DNA of 64,000 nt from Brasenia schreberi (taxonomy: Eukaryota > Streptophyta > Magnoliopsida > Nymphaeales > Cabombaceae), in assembly GCA_036023115.1 (NCBI GenBank), contig JAYKKT010000040.1:2725501-2789500 (forward strand), written 5' to 3'. The notes below the pieces were generated by a model. It made no database searches. It worked only from the letters and a program-made list of their open reading frames with translations, and was not told where the DNA came from. The position numbers and the translations under genes were made by a program. Shown one piece after another: positions 35,435 to 47,089 of this stretch; the first letter of the stretch is position 1; each line of letters opens with the position of its first letter.

Positions 35435-37371
35435 TGTAACGTTGAGCGTTACTGCACAGGCTGTGCAGTAACGCCCGAGCGTTACTGCACAGGCTGTGCA
35501 GTAACGCCCGAGCGTTACTGCACAAATGGGGATATGAAGGGCCTTTAAAAATGGGGCCCTTTATAGTGCATTTTTCCAAGGAGCTGGGCAGCCTTGAACT
35601 AGCCGGAAAACAGGAGGAGTCGGCCGAAATCCGGTGAGTTCAATATTTTTTTCAGATTTTCGTTTTTCCTTTTTATTTTTTGATGAAAAGCTTGTTGAAA
35701 ATCATAGTTTTGGGCTTGGATTGGAGGTTTGAGGTAGAACTAAACATTTTGGTAGGGTAGGTAAGCAATGGCATCGATTTGGCCGGAAAACGGTTATGCT
35801 TCGTCGGAAACCGGCGAGATCGATGCCAGAAAAAAAAAACTTTTGGGCATGTCCTTCATTTTCGTGTCGTGTCATGTCTGAATTGTCATGAACCGACACT
35901 GGTTCGTGTCGTGTCCTCGTGTCGCGTGTTAAGAACCAGTTTTGTGTCAAAATAGGTTCTGTGTCGAAAATGGGTCTAGTTTGGGTCGTGTCTTGAAATG
36001 GGTTTCTGGGTTAAGAATAAGACCTGTATCAGTAGTTACAGGTTCTGTGTTGATACAGTGACACAAACTACCTATTGTGTCACTCATTCGGATTATGTAT
36101 GAAATTGGGTATCGATTTGGATCTCATATAGCTTAAACGGATCCAAATTGGGGTTTAGGATTCGATTCGGATATAGTTTGTTTCGTTAGACTTATAGTTA
36201 AATAAATTTTAATGTTTCAATTATTTGTAATTGTTTAGAGATTAAAATTGGAAGATTTGGTGGTGATAAGAGTGGCCCAACAGCTTGGGGACTGGATCTT
36301 AGCGCTCCTTTAGGTAGGGGGTTATGCATTCTTTTACAGAACCATGCTAGAAGTGATTTTACTGTTTTAGATAGATTTAAATGTGCATGATTGATAACTG
36401 TTTTATTGAAGTTTGTGAAATGTTATTCGCAATTATGGGTCATTTGATATGCCTTTTAAATAGAACATGTTTATGACACTGTTTGATAAAAAGCATGTTT
36501 TGATATGCATGTGTTGTGTGAACATAGTATTTAAATGTTGTTTAAATGTTGTGTGGATATGAGTTTGATTTTGGATATTCGTGGATCTGGATATGATTTG
36601 TGAATGTGATGAACTGTAATTGGTTTTAGAAATGTAATGATGTGTGAATATACGAGCCGTACTTGTGTGGTTTGTGTGGGGTCTCTAGAGACTTGCAGGT
36701 CCCTCGGGCGATCTGACTTAGGGCGAATACAGGGTGTGTTCCCGGGCACTCTGCCGTGAGAGTCGGCGTGGTTACCGTCGTGAACGGGGTTACCGATGTC
36801 ACGTTAGGGAGGGTCGGACGACTCCCGTGGCCTTTGGGGCAGACACAGTATGGGCTGTAATTATCGGAACTAATGATGTGCGTACGTGTGTGTAAGTGTA
36901 TGCATATGAATTTGAGATCATGATTTAAAGGTAAATGTGTTTTGCTATGAAATGGTTACGAACTATGCATGCTTTTAGTATGTTTCCTGTTTAAAGATGC
37001 TTAACCTCCCTACTGAGCTATGTATAGGAGCTCACCCTATTGTTTTACAGCTCATCCTGAAGCTAGCACTTCGAAAGCACACGGAGCAGAGTAGGAGTTT
37101 AATAGAGCAGCATTTTTATTTTAGATGGTATGATAAGTGTTGAATAATTTAGAAAGTCTTTTATTCGGGGTTATTGTTAGGTGAGCCCCGCATCATTTTG
37201 GACGTGTTGTTTAGAACTTCGATATGAATATTTATTTCAGTTAGATATTTCTTGAGTTTGAATTAAATTTGTATTGTATTTGTTTAATACTCACCATCAC
37301 GCCCGTGCGAGAAGTAGCCACGTGGCATCGGCTCGGGCCGGGTCGTGATCGCGACCCGTGCGGGTGTGACA
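35435..37371 (+). repeat. Right LTR
   Basis: It starts TGTAACGTTGAGCG and ends GTGCGGGTGTGACA. It has the single-copy version of the segment duplicated in the left LTR. Near its start the 29 bp palindrome GCGTTACTGCACA-GGC-TGTGCAGTAACGC occurs at 35446-35474 and 35479-35507, with a half copy at 35512-35524. Confidence 0.9.
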
Positions 37372-37494
37372 GGACCTTTCATATATCTGCCCTGTTGCCA
37401 CAATAACACGATCTGCCATGATTTCTAGGGTAATTGGGCAAAGAAAGTCAATCGGGATGGCCACAGATGGGGGATTTTTGCAAACACTTGGACA
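37372..37494 (-). pseudogene. U-box/ARM E3 ligase (PUB-type), 5' U-box exon part
   Basis: On the minus strand, an acceptor CTGTTTCAG at 37495 precedes [20 protein letters not shown], then [21 protein letters not shown]. The LTR boundary follows, and the reading frame resumes at 28980 with STIKKWL, so the insertion alone splits the U-box between ERS and TIKKW. The family has DPVIV where this copy has DRVIV. The N-terminal domain that precedes the U-box in PUB10-15-type proteins is not visible upstream. Confidence 0.85.
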
Positions 37495-37614
37495 CTGAAA
37501 CAGCTTTAAGCCACCAGAAACCTCACGCCCGGCATTCCCATCTCCACCGTCGTATAGTGCAAACATAATTCACAAAAAGCACACCAAAATTAGAAGCCAA
37601 AAAATACCGTAGTT

Positions 37615-37960
37615 TTACAAAATCACACACCAATCCAAACAGGAAAAGAAAAAGAAGAAGCACGCGTACAATCCCAAAGAATTGATTTGAAGAGTCATGT
37701 TGCCGTCCTCAAAGGTGAGCGGCGGCCCATTTCCGGCCAAATTCCTGCCATGAAGGACCCGATCATGATGAACGAGCGTGGCGTAGTAGTCTACGCTACC
37801 CTTCTCCGGCCATTCGTCCACGGGGACGCCCATGGCGGAGCTCATCCACTGCCCGACGTGATCGGAGAACTTGCGATGGACCTTGAAACTGAACACCTGG
37901 CCATCCGACATCAGCAATGAGTAAGCTGCTTCGGTAGTTCTAAACGACAGATGGACCTTT
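37615..37960 (-). CDS. Unrecognised exon-like reading frame
   Basis: Minus-strand frame with protein-like composition: LSFRTTEAAYSLLMSDGQVF, HRKFSDHVGQWMSSAMGVPV, DEWPEKGSVDYYATLVHHDR, VLHGRNLAGNGPPLTFEDGN, then MTLQINSLG, after which it becomes low-quality (CFFFFFS). A possible acceptor AAAAG lies near 37960 and a possible donor ATTGTACG near 37665. This looks like one internal exon of a conserved plant protein, but I do not recognise the family. No partner exons are evident within 3 kb on either side, and it sits just upstream of the U-box remnant. It may be a stranded gene fragment. Confidence 0.4.
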
Positions 37961-38079
37961 TTGAAAAGCAGTTAGGTCGGCCAACGTCTCTCTTCTATTA
38001 TGTGGTGATTCCTCTTTTTGGCTAATCCTGAAGATGCCGTCTAACATATTGACTGATCGCAGTAAGAAAATAGGAAATG

Positions 38080-38135
<56 letters not shown>

Positions 38136-40883
38136 CTTATATATATATATCACATATAAATAAATAGCAAAATGCTACTTAACTGACATTGTCGTGTACA
38201 AAACACTAAATGCTGTAGGAGTTAAATTTTTTTCCAGAAAACACTATTATAGATGGAACATTACATTTGTCCGACCCCTTATATATACCATGAAGTGGGC
38301 TGGCGAGCCAAGAAGCATCAAGGTGCACCAGTTTCAGTTGTGCGTAGCTGGGTTAGGTTTCGGATAACAAATTCCAAACCCAAGCCGAAAAGCTTATTTA
38401 GTCATATTGTACATGTAAATGATGCAATCAAATTTAGATTATCCAGTGTGTAGATTCAGAGTCAGGTTTGGATGTGAATATGAACATTGAAACTAATCTC
38501 AATTGTTAATTTACTGGTTTGCTTAACAGACCCAGCTAAACGAAATTCAATAGTTAATTGGTTCCGGCTTTTGATAACAAACCTTCTTCAACAAGTTCAA
38601 GTTATCAAATGTATGAATCCTTCTTTCTCGTTTCTACTACACAAGATTGCTTGGCAGAGTGCTAGTAGTCCTTTATATTGAATGCTTTGCGATTATAATC
38701 AAAGATTAAGGGCCTCCTTAATTTTCTTTTCAGAAGTTCAGCACACCCAAAAAAAGTCTTTGGAAGTTCCAAAGGGAGGCTGGCTGATCGAAACATTTAA
38801 AATACATGCTGGGAAGCATTCTAGTTTCTTGAGAAGTCGAAGCAAAAGCTGTTGAATCGTCCTTTACCGGTAATTGGTTCGCGATTTCCGATCAAACAGT
38901 GACCCATTTATGTAAATGTAATTCCACAATGGTGTCACAAAATTATCGCCCACTTATAGGTTATATGCTAATGAGGCAAGTATGTTTTTTCACTGTGGTT
39001 CATGTTCATACTCTCTTGTGATCTATATCAAACGAGTTGTGGCAATCCTAGGGAGCTTTTTCTGGTTAAATCGACCTTCTTACCAGTCTGCCTCCTTCCT
39101 CGTTCTCGAGGGAATATTACTATACGAAGATCCACCTTTGCGATTTCCGCTGGCTAGCATGATATCAAACAGGAAAGGGAAGATATGGTTCATGTTTGCT
39201 TTAGCATTCTCTTCGTTTATGCGTTCATTATGGAAGAAGATAAACAGATAATTCACTGTATATGAGCTGCAACTGCAAGATGCCTTCAGATCTTTATTGT
39301 TTTTATCACACCACCTGCAATTTTTTGCTTCTGCTGTATCTGTATAAATCCAGATTCGAAGCGCGGGCCTCACATGGACATTAGAAAATGTCTTTAGCAT
39401 CTTTTACAGATATCTTTAATAATGAGTCTAGACAACTGAGTTCATGAAGATGATGGTATTGCTTTGTGATAGTTCCTGTCGGGCTTTTGCAGAACATTTA
39501 CAGTTAAAAAACAAATAGTTGGCAAAAGCTCTCATTCCCTGTGGAGGTTGGACCAGGTAGGTTTAGCAATATTAGAGACCTGTCACGAAAACCCAACACG
39601 AACATGACCTAAAAGTCTATGTTCATGTCCAATGGGTCGACTTCCTTTTGAAGCAACATGAAATGACACACAAATGAAATGAACATGACCCAAAAGTTTG
39701 TGTTTCTGAACACTCATGGTGACATGAGAAAATGGGTCGTGCTCGGGTTTGGTCTGTTTCTAGCACCAACATGAAATGGCACTACATAAGCATAACCTGA
39801 ACAAGAAATCGAATTTCTCGGATCAGGTGATCTGGTAGATCATGATCTAGAATTGAAACATATGCAATTCATGCCATCTTAGCACCAATGTACCATCGAG
39901 GTGACATGTAACTTGCCTTTATCATGATCTCCAGATCACCTAATGCAGCACCTTGTCGACGAGCCCTTTGCGGACCGTGATTTGAACATATTGCCAGTGT
40001 AATGATAGTTTTTCTCATCTTTGAAATGAAATGTTAGGTTGTAGTTGGCTAACCCTGCAGTCCGGAGTCGGAGTCAGATTGCTCAAACCACAGGTCACGG
40101 CTTCATGGCTCAGTGGGTTGACGAGCAGACTCAACCATGGTAATCTCTCTAGTAGCTCTTTTTTTCAAATAAAATTTTTAAAAGATTGAATTTAATGGCA
40201 CACTTTGTGATATGAAAAGGCAAAGGATAGGGTTAGAGAGGGCGAAATCTAAAGATTTTCACTCTCAGGTATCATATGGGCAGTGAGAGGTTCAATTCCA
40301 GCAAGGTTTTCTCCTCATCTGGAAGACAGCCTAAGTTCTCGGGTTATTTGCATACCCTTTTTACTATCCATACATCCCAAATTTCATAAATACCAAAAAT
40401 ATTCTCGATTGCATTTCTCTCTCTCTCTCTTCTCCACACCAAATTCCGGTGGCCCTTCTTTTTTCCTCTAGTGACCGACTTTATTGATTGTAAGTGTTAC
40501 GTGATTATTTGCAACTAAACAACATCGATTAATTATTTACAAACTTAATTGGAATCAAATAAATCAAGAAACAACAAGAACGAGAAAAGAAAATCGAAAA
40601 GATGATCAATCTGCTCATTATCTTTTCATATTTTAGAAAGTTAATTTTTACTAAGATCATTATATTTTATTGTTTTACTTCAAATCTTATCATTTTTAAA
40701 TCATTTGATAAAGATTTTCGATTTTGAGTGAAATTGAAGTTGTTATCGGAATAGTGAAACGTAGGACAATCACGTCTCTCCCTAAAGAAAGATGCCGTAG
40801 TACCTTGTCTCTTTACTTAAGAGACACGTGGCTCCTTCTTTAACAGAGACGCGACACATCCGTGTCTCTTTCCTTAATCAAGA
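37961..40883. other. No gene seen
   Basis: A (CT)n tract lies at 38082-38131. The 39570-39860 stretch has CATGACCC and AACATGAAATG words that look repeat-derived, and 40100-40300 has decayed SINE-like words (AGAGGTTCAATTCC at 40287-40300). I see no coding sequence that I can support. Confidence 0.45.
38082..38131. repeat. (CT)25 microsatellite
   Basis: A pure CT run followed 10 bases later by a short (TA)n. Confidence 0.9.
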
Positions 40884-40985
40884 CGTGGATGTGCCACGTC
40901 TCCCTCTTTATGGTAGATGTGATACAGCCATATACGTGGATGTGCCACGTCTCCCTCTTTATGGTAGATGTGATACAACCATATA
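40884..40985. repeat. 51 bp tandem repeat, two units
   Basis: CGTGGATGTGCCACGTCTCC starts both units, at 40884 and 40935, and a partial third unit begins at 40986. The unit length is a multiple of three, so a spurious 17-residue protein repeat appears. The surrounding CGTGTCTCTTTCC words suggest a decayed element. Confidence 0.85.
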
Positions 40986-41811
40986 TGTGGATGTGCAATC
41001 TCTTTCAACCAAATTTGCTTTTGTAGGAAGATTAAGTAGTTCCGAATAACAAAAAAACCTCACACAAAACCATTGCAAACTAAAGTATATTCTCATGCAT
41101 TTAAAGTGAATGGACGTGTAAAATGTGAGTACGTTAATGTATATTTATAATACAAAAATAAAAATCATTAAAGAATATCATGATTTTCAAAGTATTTTAT
41201 AATAATTACTAACCATTATCATATGTGATATTGTAAGGTTCCTAATACATATACTCAAAATAACATTGTATTTGTCCATCTCATTTAGTGCACATGTTTT
41301 ATACGTTTCCATGGGTATTAAAATTTAACGACACATATAAGATAAACATGTAAGCATTCTATCAACCATATCTACATATTAAAAAAATTAATTAGTAAGG
41401 TTATAGGTCAAAAAAGAGAGTTCCTTCTTTAGGGAGATACTACGGATGTGTCCCCCTTTTGAAAGAGAGGTATCCACCAGCATCTCCCAAACACAAGTTG
41501 CCAAAAATTGTTGAATTTTTACGATGCTCAAAAACACCTACAAATTTATAAAAACAAATAAAAATCGATAGCACAGTACAAAATCAATAATATACCTCAA
41601 TAAATCGATAAAACTACTTTCAAATCAACTCTAGAAATCGTAAAAATCCTTCTCCTTTTGATTTTCGGTTCTTTCAAAATCAACAAAAAAATTAATTTCA
41701 ATCTATTTTCTAAAGAAAACGACCTGGACTAGGTCACAGGTCCATATAATAAAGCAAGAAAAGATAAATAAAGAAACAAATTGAAATAGACGGAAGCTGA
41801 TTCACGCAATA

Positions 41812-41929
41812 GGAGAGAGAAGCTTTCGTTTTTCACAGCAGAAAGATATTTTCATAATTATCAAAGCGATGGAGAGAGAAGCTTTCGTTTTTCACTGTAG
41901 AAAGATAATTTCATAATTATCAAAAATAT
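41812..41929. repeat. 59 bp tandem duplication
   Basis: GGAGAGAGAAGCTTTCGTTT starts both units, at 41812 and 41871; each continues through GAAAGATA and CATAATTATCAAA. Intergenic. Confidence 0.85.
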
Positions 41930-41969
41930 CCAATAGCAATTTGAAACTCCGCCTATGTAAAGAATCACC

Positions 41970-42133
41970 CTTGCATGGCCGGTCCCAAGCCCGGAAAAAG
42001 GAGGAGGGTTGTGTTAGGCTTCCGACAGCCAGCGTAAAACTTTGTCGGACTTAACATGGATTCTACAAAAAAAACAAAGAATCCATGTAGCTGACCCCAT
42101 CTAGTATGGGAAAAGGCTTAGTTGTAGTAGGAT
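41970..42133 (+). mobile_element. LINE 3' end fragment
   Basis: GGCCGGTCCCAAGCCCGGA and GGAGGAGGGTTGTG, then ATCCATGTAGCTGACCCCAT and AAGGCTTAGTTGTAGTAGG. This is the plant RTE-like LINE 3' end seen decayed at 21700-21765. It is strongly 5'-truncated. Confidence 0.65.
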
Positions 42134-42375
42134 CCAATAGCAATTTGAAAAAAACGGAAAATTTGGAGTGTGTAGTAAAAGGAGTGTGAGCGTATCAATT
42201 CTGTTTATGTTATAAGTAGACTTAGAACCTGCCTCACAGAGGACAGCTTCACCTTTTGCTAATCATGAATAAACAATTAGAAGACTTGACATAAAAGAAA
42301 AATTAACGTAAAAGGCTAATCGTTTTTAGCCCACGGTATGAATGGAAAGAAGCTGGGACACAATTTTCAATCTAA

Positions 42376-42699
42376 AGAATATAACTAAACCTCTGCAAGA
42401 AGCATAACGTCTACAAGAGTTTGTGGAAAGGAGCTGAATCTTGATAACACTGAAGAGAATGAGGCACAGATCCAATTTCAAGCCCCGTCAATGTTTTCGA
42501 GTCAGTACCAAGTCACGGACAAGTGTAATACCTCACAAGAATATAATTAAACCTCTGCAACAAGCAATACGTCTACACTAGTTTGTGGAAAGGAGCTGAA
42601 ATTTGATACCAATGAAGAGAACGAGGCAGAGATCCAATTTCAAGCCCCGTCAATGTTTTCGAGTCAGTACCAAGTCACGGGCAAGTGTAATACCTCACT
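42376..42699. repeat. 162 bp tandem duplication downstream of the RING gene
   Basis: Units start AGAATATAACTAAACCTCTG (42376) and AGAATATAATTAAACCTCTG (42538), and share CAAGCCCCGTCAATGTTTTC and AAGTCACGG. The region is 160-490 bp beyond the RING stop codon, so it could lie in or near the 3' end of that transcript. Confidence 0.85.
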
Positions 42700-42862
42700 A
42701 TCCACAAGCTTGATTCCAGACACACACACACACAAAATATTCAAAAATAGATGTATATTTAACAGATACAAGAATAAATTAATATATGCACTGAAGGTCA
42801 ACAACTACAAGGCGTTCAAAATTTTGCTAAGAAAGGGGTGATGATTCTTAATCCTCCAAAAT

Positions 42863-45800
42863 TTACATACGGTGAGCAAAATGCTGCCTGCAAAGAGGGC
42901 ATGTCCCATGCTTTTCAAGCCAAGTATCTACACAAGGAAGGTGGAAGATGTGTGAACAAAGCGGTAATCTCCTTACAGTCTCTCCCTGTTGGAAATCCTT
43001 CACATACACAAACAAAAGTTTAATTAGCCATCAGGCTTTGTACATGATTCATCGATAACAATCAGAACATCCTCATCTATGATTAGTGGATATCAATTCC
43101 AAAGATAAACTAAATGTTTCATAAGCATTTGTTTCTTGAAGGGAGGGTGGGATAGAAAAACCGCTCACCAAGAAAACAAAACAACGACAGGACAAGGTGG
43201 TGTTGATTCCTGCCCAAGAACATAAAGCAGTGGGATTTTCAAACTAACCTGCAGACAGATAGCACAAGTTGAACTGCTATCCCCGCCATTTTGTGCTAAA
43301 TCAAAGTTTGTTTCACCAAGACGTTGAAGCGAAAACAGTGACAACCCATTGGTTTGAGTCTCGGTTTCGAATATGTCTCGGACTTCTTCCAACTCATTCA
43401 TCTACTTCAAATAATTACAGAAAGTTAATGAGAATCCAAGCTGTAATTACATAAATTTTCATGAATGCAGGAGTTAATAGGTAATTTTCAAGAAGATAAA
43501 TGTACAGCTTACGAGATCTGCATACCTGTCTCGGCAGTGTAGCATATATTGCTTGAGTAACTCGCTCTTGAACAAATTTTCTGCTTGCATAGCCACAAGA
43601 GAACTTTATCTGCAATTATAAAGGCTCCCAAATCAGCTCATCCATGAAAGATCGAATTCAAAACATTTCTGTTGATGATTACCACTATAAATTATTTGGC
43701 AACCTATAATATTGGTAATGTCTACTGAACCCTCCAAAGGAAATCTAATAAAATTATCGGTGAGCAAGATGAGTTGAAAATTCCACTTATCCAAATTGTC
43801 GGTTCCAACAGAAACCACAGCGGATGAGGAACCAGATGGAACCAAAACCGGAACCAGTTTCAGGATCACGCAGTTTGGTTTTGGTTTCACCTTTTATAGA
43901 ATAAAAACGAAACCAAAACCAGCGATTTCAGACTGCAGTTCTGTATATTTTTTTATATTTTTAAAAATTCAAAAATTGAATATTTTTCCTGATTCCAGAA
44001 GTTTAGTCCTCAAACCGAAGCTGGAACGTGCATGGTCCCAGTCTAAGTTCTTAGTTTTAGAAAAACTGGAACTGACAGTCTAGAACCGAAATCAGTGAAT
44101 CCGGCACCACCAGAACTGGGATTGGCATGGTCTCGGTTCGGTTCCAGTTCCTCGTTCTAGAACCGGTCATGTTTTCCTACAACTAGCCAGATCTAACCCA
44201 AACTGTTTACTTTCGTCTATATACACCAATGAGAAGCTTAAAACTGTTGGACTTAATGTATAGATGAATAAACTCACTCCTATATAGATGAATAAACAGT
44301 TCATCGTTTTCACATTCAAAGAAAAGAATAAATGACACGAAAGGAACAGAGACTTCCAGAAACGGCAAATAGTACAGACGGATTTATTTTTATTTGCATT
44401 ATAGTAAAAGTCTACTACAAGTATATAAGAGTTCTCTCTGCAATCAAGTTATTTATTGTTTAGGAACTATGAGGTCCGAACTCAAGACACAATTATTACA
44501 GATCTGATAAAGGTAAAAAAGATAGGGCCATACCGTGAAAACCACCAATTAATGTGCACAAAAACGGGCATATTACTATAAAAAGAACTGGCCTGTCTTG
44601 TTGGTATTCCAAAACTTATCAGAGTAAGTGCCTACCATGGAAACAATCCAAAACTTATCACAGAGGAAGTGCCTACCATAAAAACAAACCAAAACCAAGC
44701 CTTTTTCCCACACTAAGTGGGGTCGGCACAGGCCTACCATAAACACAACAATAAATTGTGCACTAGAAATGCAGTGCTTTGGTGAGTTCACCCAACACCA
44801 TTAAAATATACCCAAAGAACTTGATGGAGAAATCTCACTTGGCTTCTTAAATATGGATGTAAAGTAAAAGAGAGTGGTTGTGCCCATAGATAAAGGTAAA
44901 ACCGTGAGGCTCGTATCGAACAGAGTGTATTTATGGTTTGAACATCCACAACCTTTTTTTAGAAAAATGATAGGTTGTCCTCAATCACCTAGCCCCAAGT
45001 CTAACATTTGCAACAATCATGTCAAAGATCAATGAAGTTTGAACTGATTAGTGACACCAATACCAGGATTTTTCATCAAACTTAAAAATAATTATGATGC
45101 TGACCACCAAGAGAAGGGTGCCTCTGGATTGTGATGGATGGGAGTGGATGAATGCTAGAGCAGAGTCCAGGATCTCCATTGCAAGTATTGCACCAGAGAG
45201 AGCTCCAACACCAACCCCGTGAAGGAAGCCCATGTTTTCATCTTTTCCACCCAAGATGATGATTAATGCCCCTATCAGTGAGCCCACTGCATATAAATGT
45301 CGGGAGTGGTTAGCAAACAAAAGGTTGAAAACCTGATCAGCATTTACTACTCCTGCAGCTCTACCCTGAGGCCAAATCAAAATCCATTCAACTGTGCCAG
45401 CTTTGCCAGATCCAGTCAGACATTTTTCATCTAAATATCTGTGAGACCAATCATCTGTGTGTGTGTGCTTGTGCGAGTGATTCCTGAAGAACCCATCTCA
45501 TGTGTATGTCTGATTCCTAAAGAATTAAACTACGTGACATGAACACTTTCAACGGAGTGATTGCGTGTTTTCTTTGTTTAATCCGAACTAGTATATGTCT
45601 CCAGAATTCCTTATGCACTAAAACCTTGCTGAGAAAACAACAAGAGAACCTTGATCAGCATACTGCCGAGTTTATTGAGCAAAAAGCAAGAAATACCCAG
45701 ATAAGAAAAACTCGAATCAGGGAGTTTGACAGATTGAGCTTGTTGAGTCCTGTATTTTCCTGGATGGGACAACACCAGGGGCACTCTCTAGTTATGGCAA

Positions 45801-46316
45801 TGCACTTTGAGAAAATAGGTATCCAAACCTACGTCTTCCTCAACTATAATCTTATTACTTTCATAAACTAAGAAATACATATCTAGGCCTATAGCCCAAA
45901 AGCTTTCAAAATCATAAAAACTTCAAAATTTTGATAGGATACATTTTGCAATCGTTGCACCCTATTCAACCCAAAATGGCAGACTCTGCCTCAATCCAGA
46001 GAAGCAAAAGGAGCGAAGATCGGAATCGCAATTTTCTGTTCCAAGTTGCCCATGGTGGATATCTTTAGCATTGAAGAAAAGAAAATCTTGCAGATTTCCA
46101 CTCAACCATCAAACAGTCAAGGTTAAAAAGCAGAGAACAGTGCATACAATACCAGTAAACAAAAGGAGGACAGAGATGAATTATACCCGTTGCAAAAATA
46201 CAAGTTAAAATGGCGTAGATCGTCTTCTTCAGCGTAGTAGACAAAACACCACCATGACCATTTCTCACTCTATCGCCTCCAAAAATAGAAGAAACCGACG
46301 CAGATGAACTTTCCAT
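42863..46316 (-). CDS. RING-H2 E3 ligase, NEP1-interacting protein (NIP)-like, 5 exons
   Basis: Exons: 46187-46316, 45105-45286, 43526-43609, 43249-43401, 42863-42997. All introns are GT-AG and all junctions keep frame; the product is 227 aa. Residues about 31-57 ([20 protein letters not shown]) and 65-90 ([17 protein letters not shown]) are Gly-rich hydrophobic membrane segments, as in NIP1/NIP2. The C-terminal RING is complete as C3H2C3: C178, C181, C197, H199, H202, C205, C216, C219 (CAICLQ, LCSHIFH, CPLCRQ). Family knowledge: NIP-type proteins are membrane ubiquitin ligases; Arabidopsis members interact with the plastid polymerase RPOTmp. Chloroplast placement here is inference. Intron 2 holds an AACCGG-type repeat tract and a LINE tail. 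The start was chosen as the first in-frame ATG that gives the family N-terminus. Confidence 0.88.
43790..44175. repeat. AACCGG/GGTTCC-word repeat tract in RING intron
   Basis: Dense AACCAGATGGAACC, AAAACCGGAACC and GGTTCGGTTCCAG words. It has the same character as 17095-17320, 47090-47390 and 51535-51790. It lies in the second intron of the RING gene. Confidence 0.5.
44690..44750 (-). mobile_element. LINE 3' tail remnant in RING intron
   Basis: The minus strand reads GCCGACCCCACTTAGTGTGG then AAAAAGGCTTGG, the conserved end of the plant LINE family found elsewhere in the window. Confidence 0.5.
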
Positions 46317-46360
46317 TGTTGATCCTCAGATGGGTACAAAGCAACCCATGTAAAAATTGA

Positions 46361-46370
46361 TGTATTTAAA
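46361..46370 (-). promoter_or_regulatory. Possible TATA box of the RING gene
   Basis: TTTAAATACA on the minus strand, about 45-54 bp before the ATG, directly after a GA-rich stretch. This would give a short 5' leader. Position and sequence are suggestive only. Confidence 0.35.
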
Positions 46371-46689
46371 GAGAGAGAGGGGTAGTATCCTTGGTGTGGA
46401 AGGAAACAAGAGGAAATGCAACGCGCGCATCAATGACCAAACTTTTGGTGCCTACTTTTCAAAGCAACATTAAAGGAAGTCACTGTAACCAAGACGGGCC
46501 CAATCAAATTCTTTACACAAGATTGTCAAACAGTGATCAGGATTAAGAGAAATTTCGTTGGAAGCCCACGTCAAGTCATGGTGGCATATCATCACATGCC
46601 ATGATGGACGGTTCAGGATGGATCTTGTGGAGGAGACAGCACGTGATCATGGTGATGATGGCCACATCCATAGTAAAGCTCCATCTATT

Positions 46690-46805
46690 TTTTTTTTAAC
46701 AAGAAGAGGCCAAAACTTAACACACATCCACCCAGAGTCAAACTCTCCACCACCAACAGCAACACCGCTAAAACACCTTACCGTTGAGCTAATACTCCGA
46801 GTGCA
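46690..46805 (-). mobile_element. tRNA-derived SINE candidate
   Basis: On the minus strand, an A box TAGCTCAACGGTAAGG, a B box-like GAGAGTTTGACTC, and a body ending before a run of A residues (the T-run at 46689-46698 on the plus strand). Family text differs from the 9640 and 23985 copies. Confidence 0.55.
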
Positions 46806-47089
46806 AGCTCCATCTATTTGATGAAGACAATGTTAAGACTATGTAAAAATTGTACGAGTTTTAGATAGGTGAGATAACCTTGGGGTAAAATGAAAATGCC
46901 TTCATGCCTCTACATGTTCTACTTAGAAACTTGCTTCTGCCTACCTTGGCTTACATGCAATGAGCTATGGGATTTGGATCAAATTTTGCAAAACGGATTT
47001 GGATCAATTTCACAAACTCAAAAGTAAAGATCCGTTTATAGATTTGTTTTTAAAAAATAAAGGAAATTAAAACCATGAAGGTCGAAGAC

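Larger units (their letters stand above)
28981..37371 (+). mobile_element. Ty3/Gypsy chromovirus (Tekay/Del-like), rearranged, decayed
   Basis: An LTR retrotransposon inserted in the U-box exon. GGACC is found on both outer sides (28976-28980 and 37372-37376), consistent with a 5 bp target duplication. Order: LTR 28981-31234; a 152 bp host U-box duplicate and a 15 bp LTR stub (31235-31401); primer-binding site 31404-31420; gag, protease, reverse transcriptase, RNase H, integrase, chromodomain; polypurine tract; LTR 35435-37371. The protein order (integrase after RT/RNase H) and C-terminal chromodomain place it in the chromovirus branch. All genes carry stops or frame changes. Its plus strand is opposite to the host gene. 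Confidence 0.9.

Noticed and set aside
36531..36749. Minus-strand frames repeated in both LTRs (MPGNTPCIRPK...)
   Set aside because: They occur at equivalent sites in both LTRs and show no conserved coding features; LTRs of this group are non-coding.
38982..39251. 89-codon plus-strand frame with a hydrophobic part
   Set aside because: There is no signal peptide, motif or splice partner that I can support; it is likely chance.
42376..42699. CRISPR-like direct repeats
   Set aside because: There are only two long adjacent copies with no spacers, in a plant genome; it is a tandem duplication. No CRISPR array exists in the window.
45539..45871. 110-codon plus-strand frame
   Set aside because: It lies inside the first intron of the RING gene on the other strand and shows no recognisable domain.
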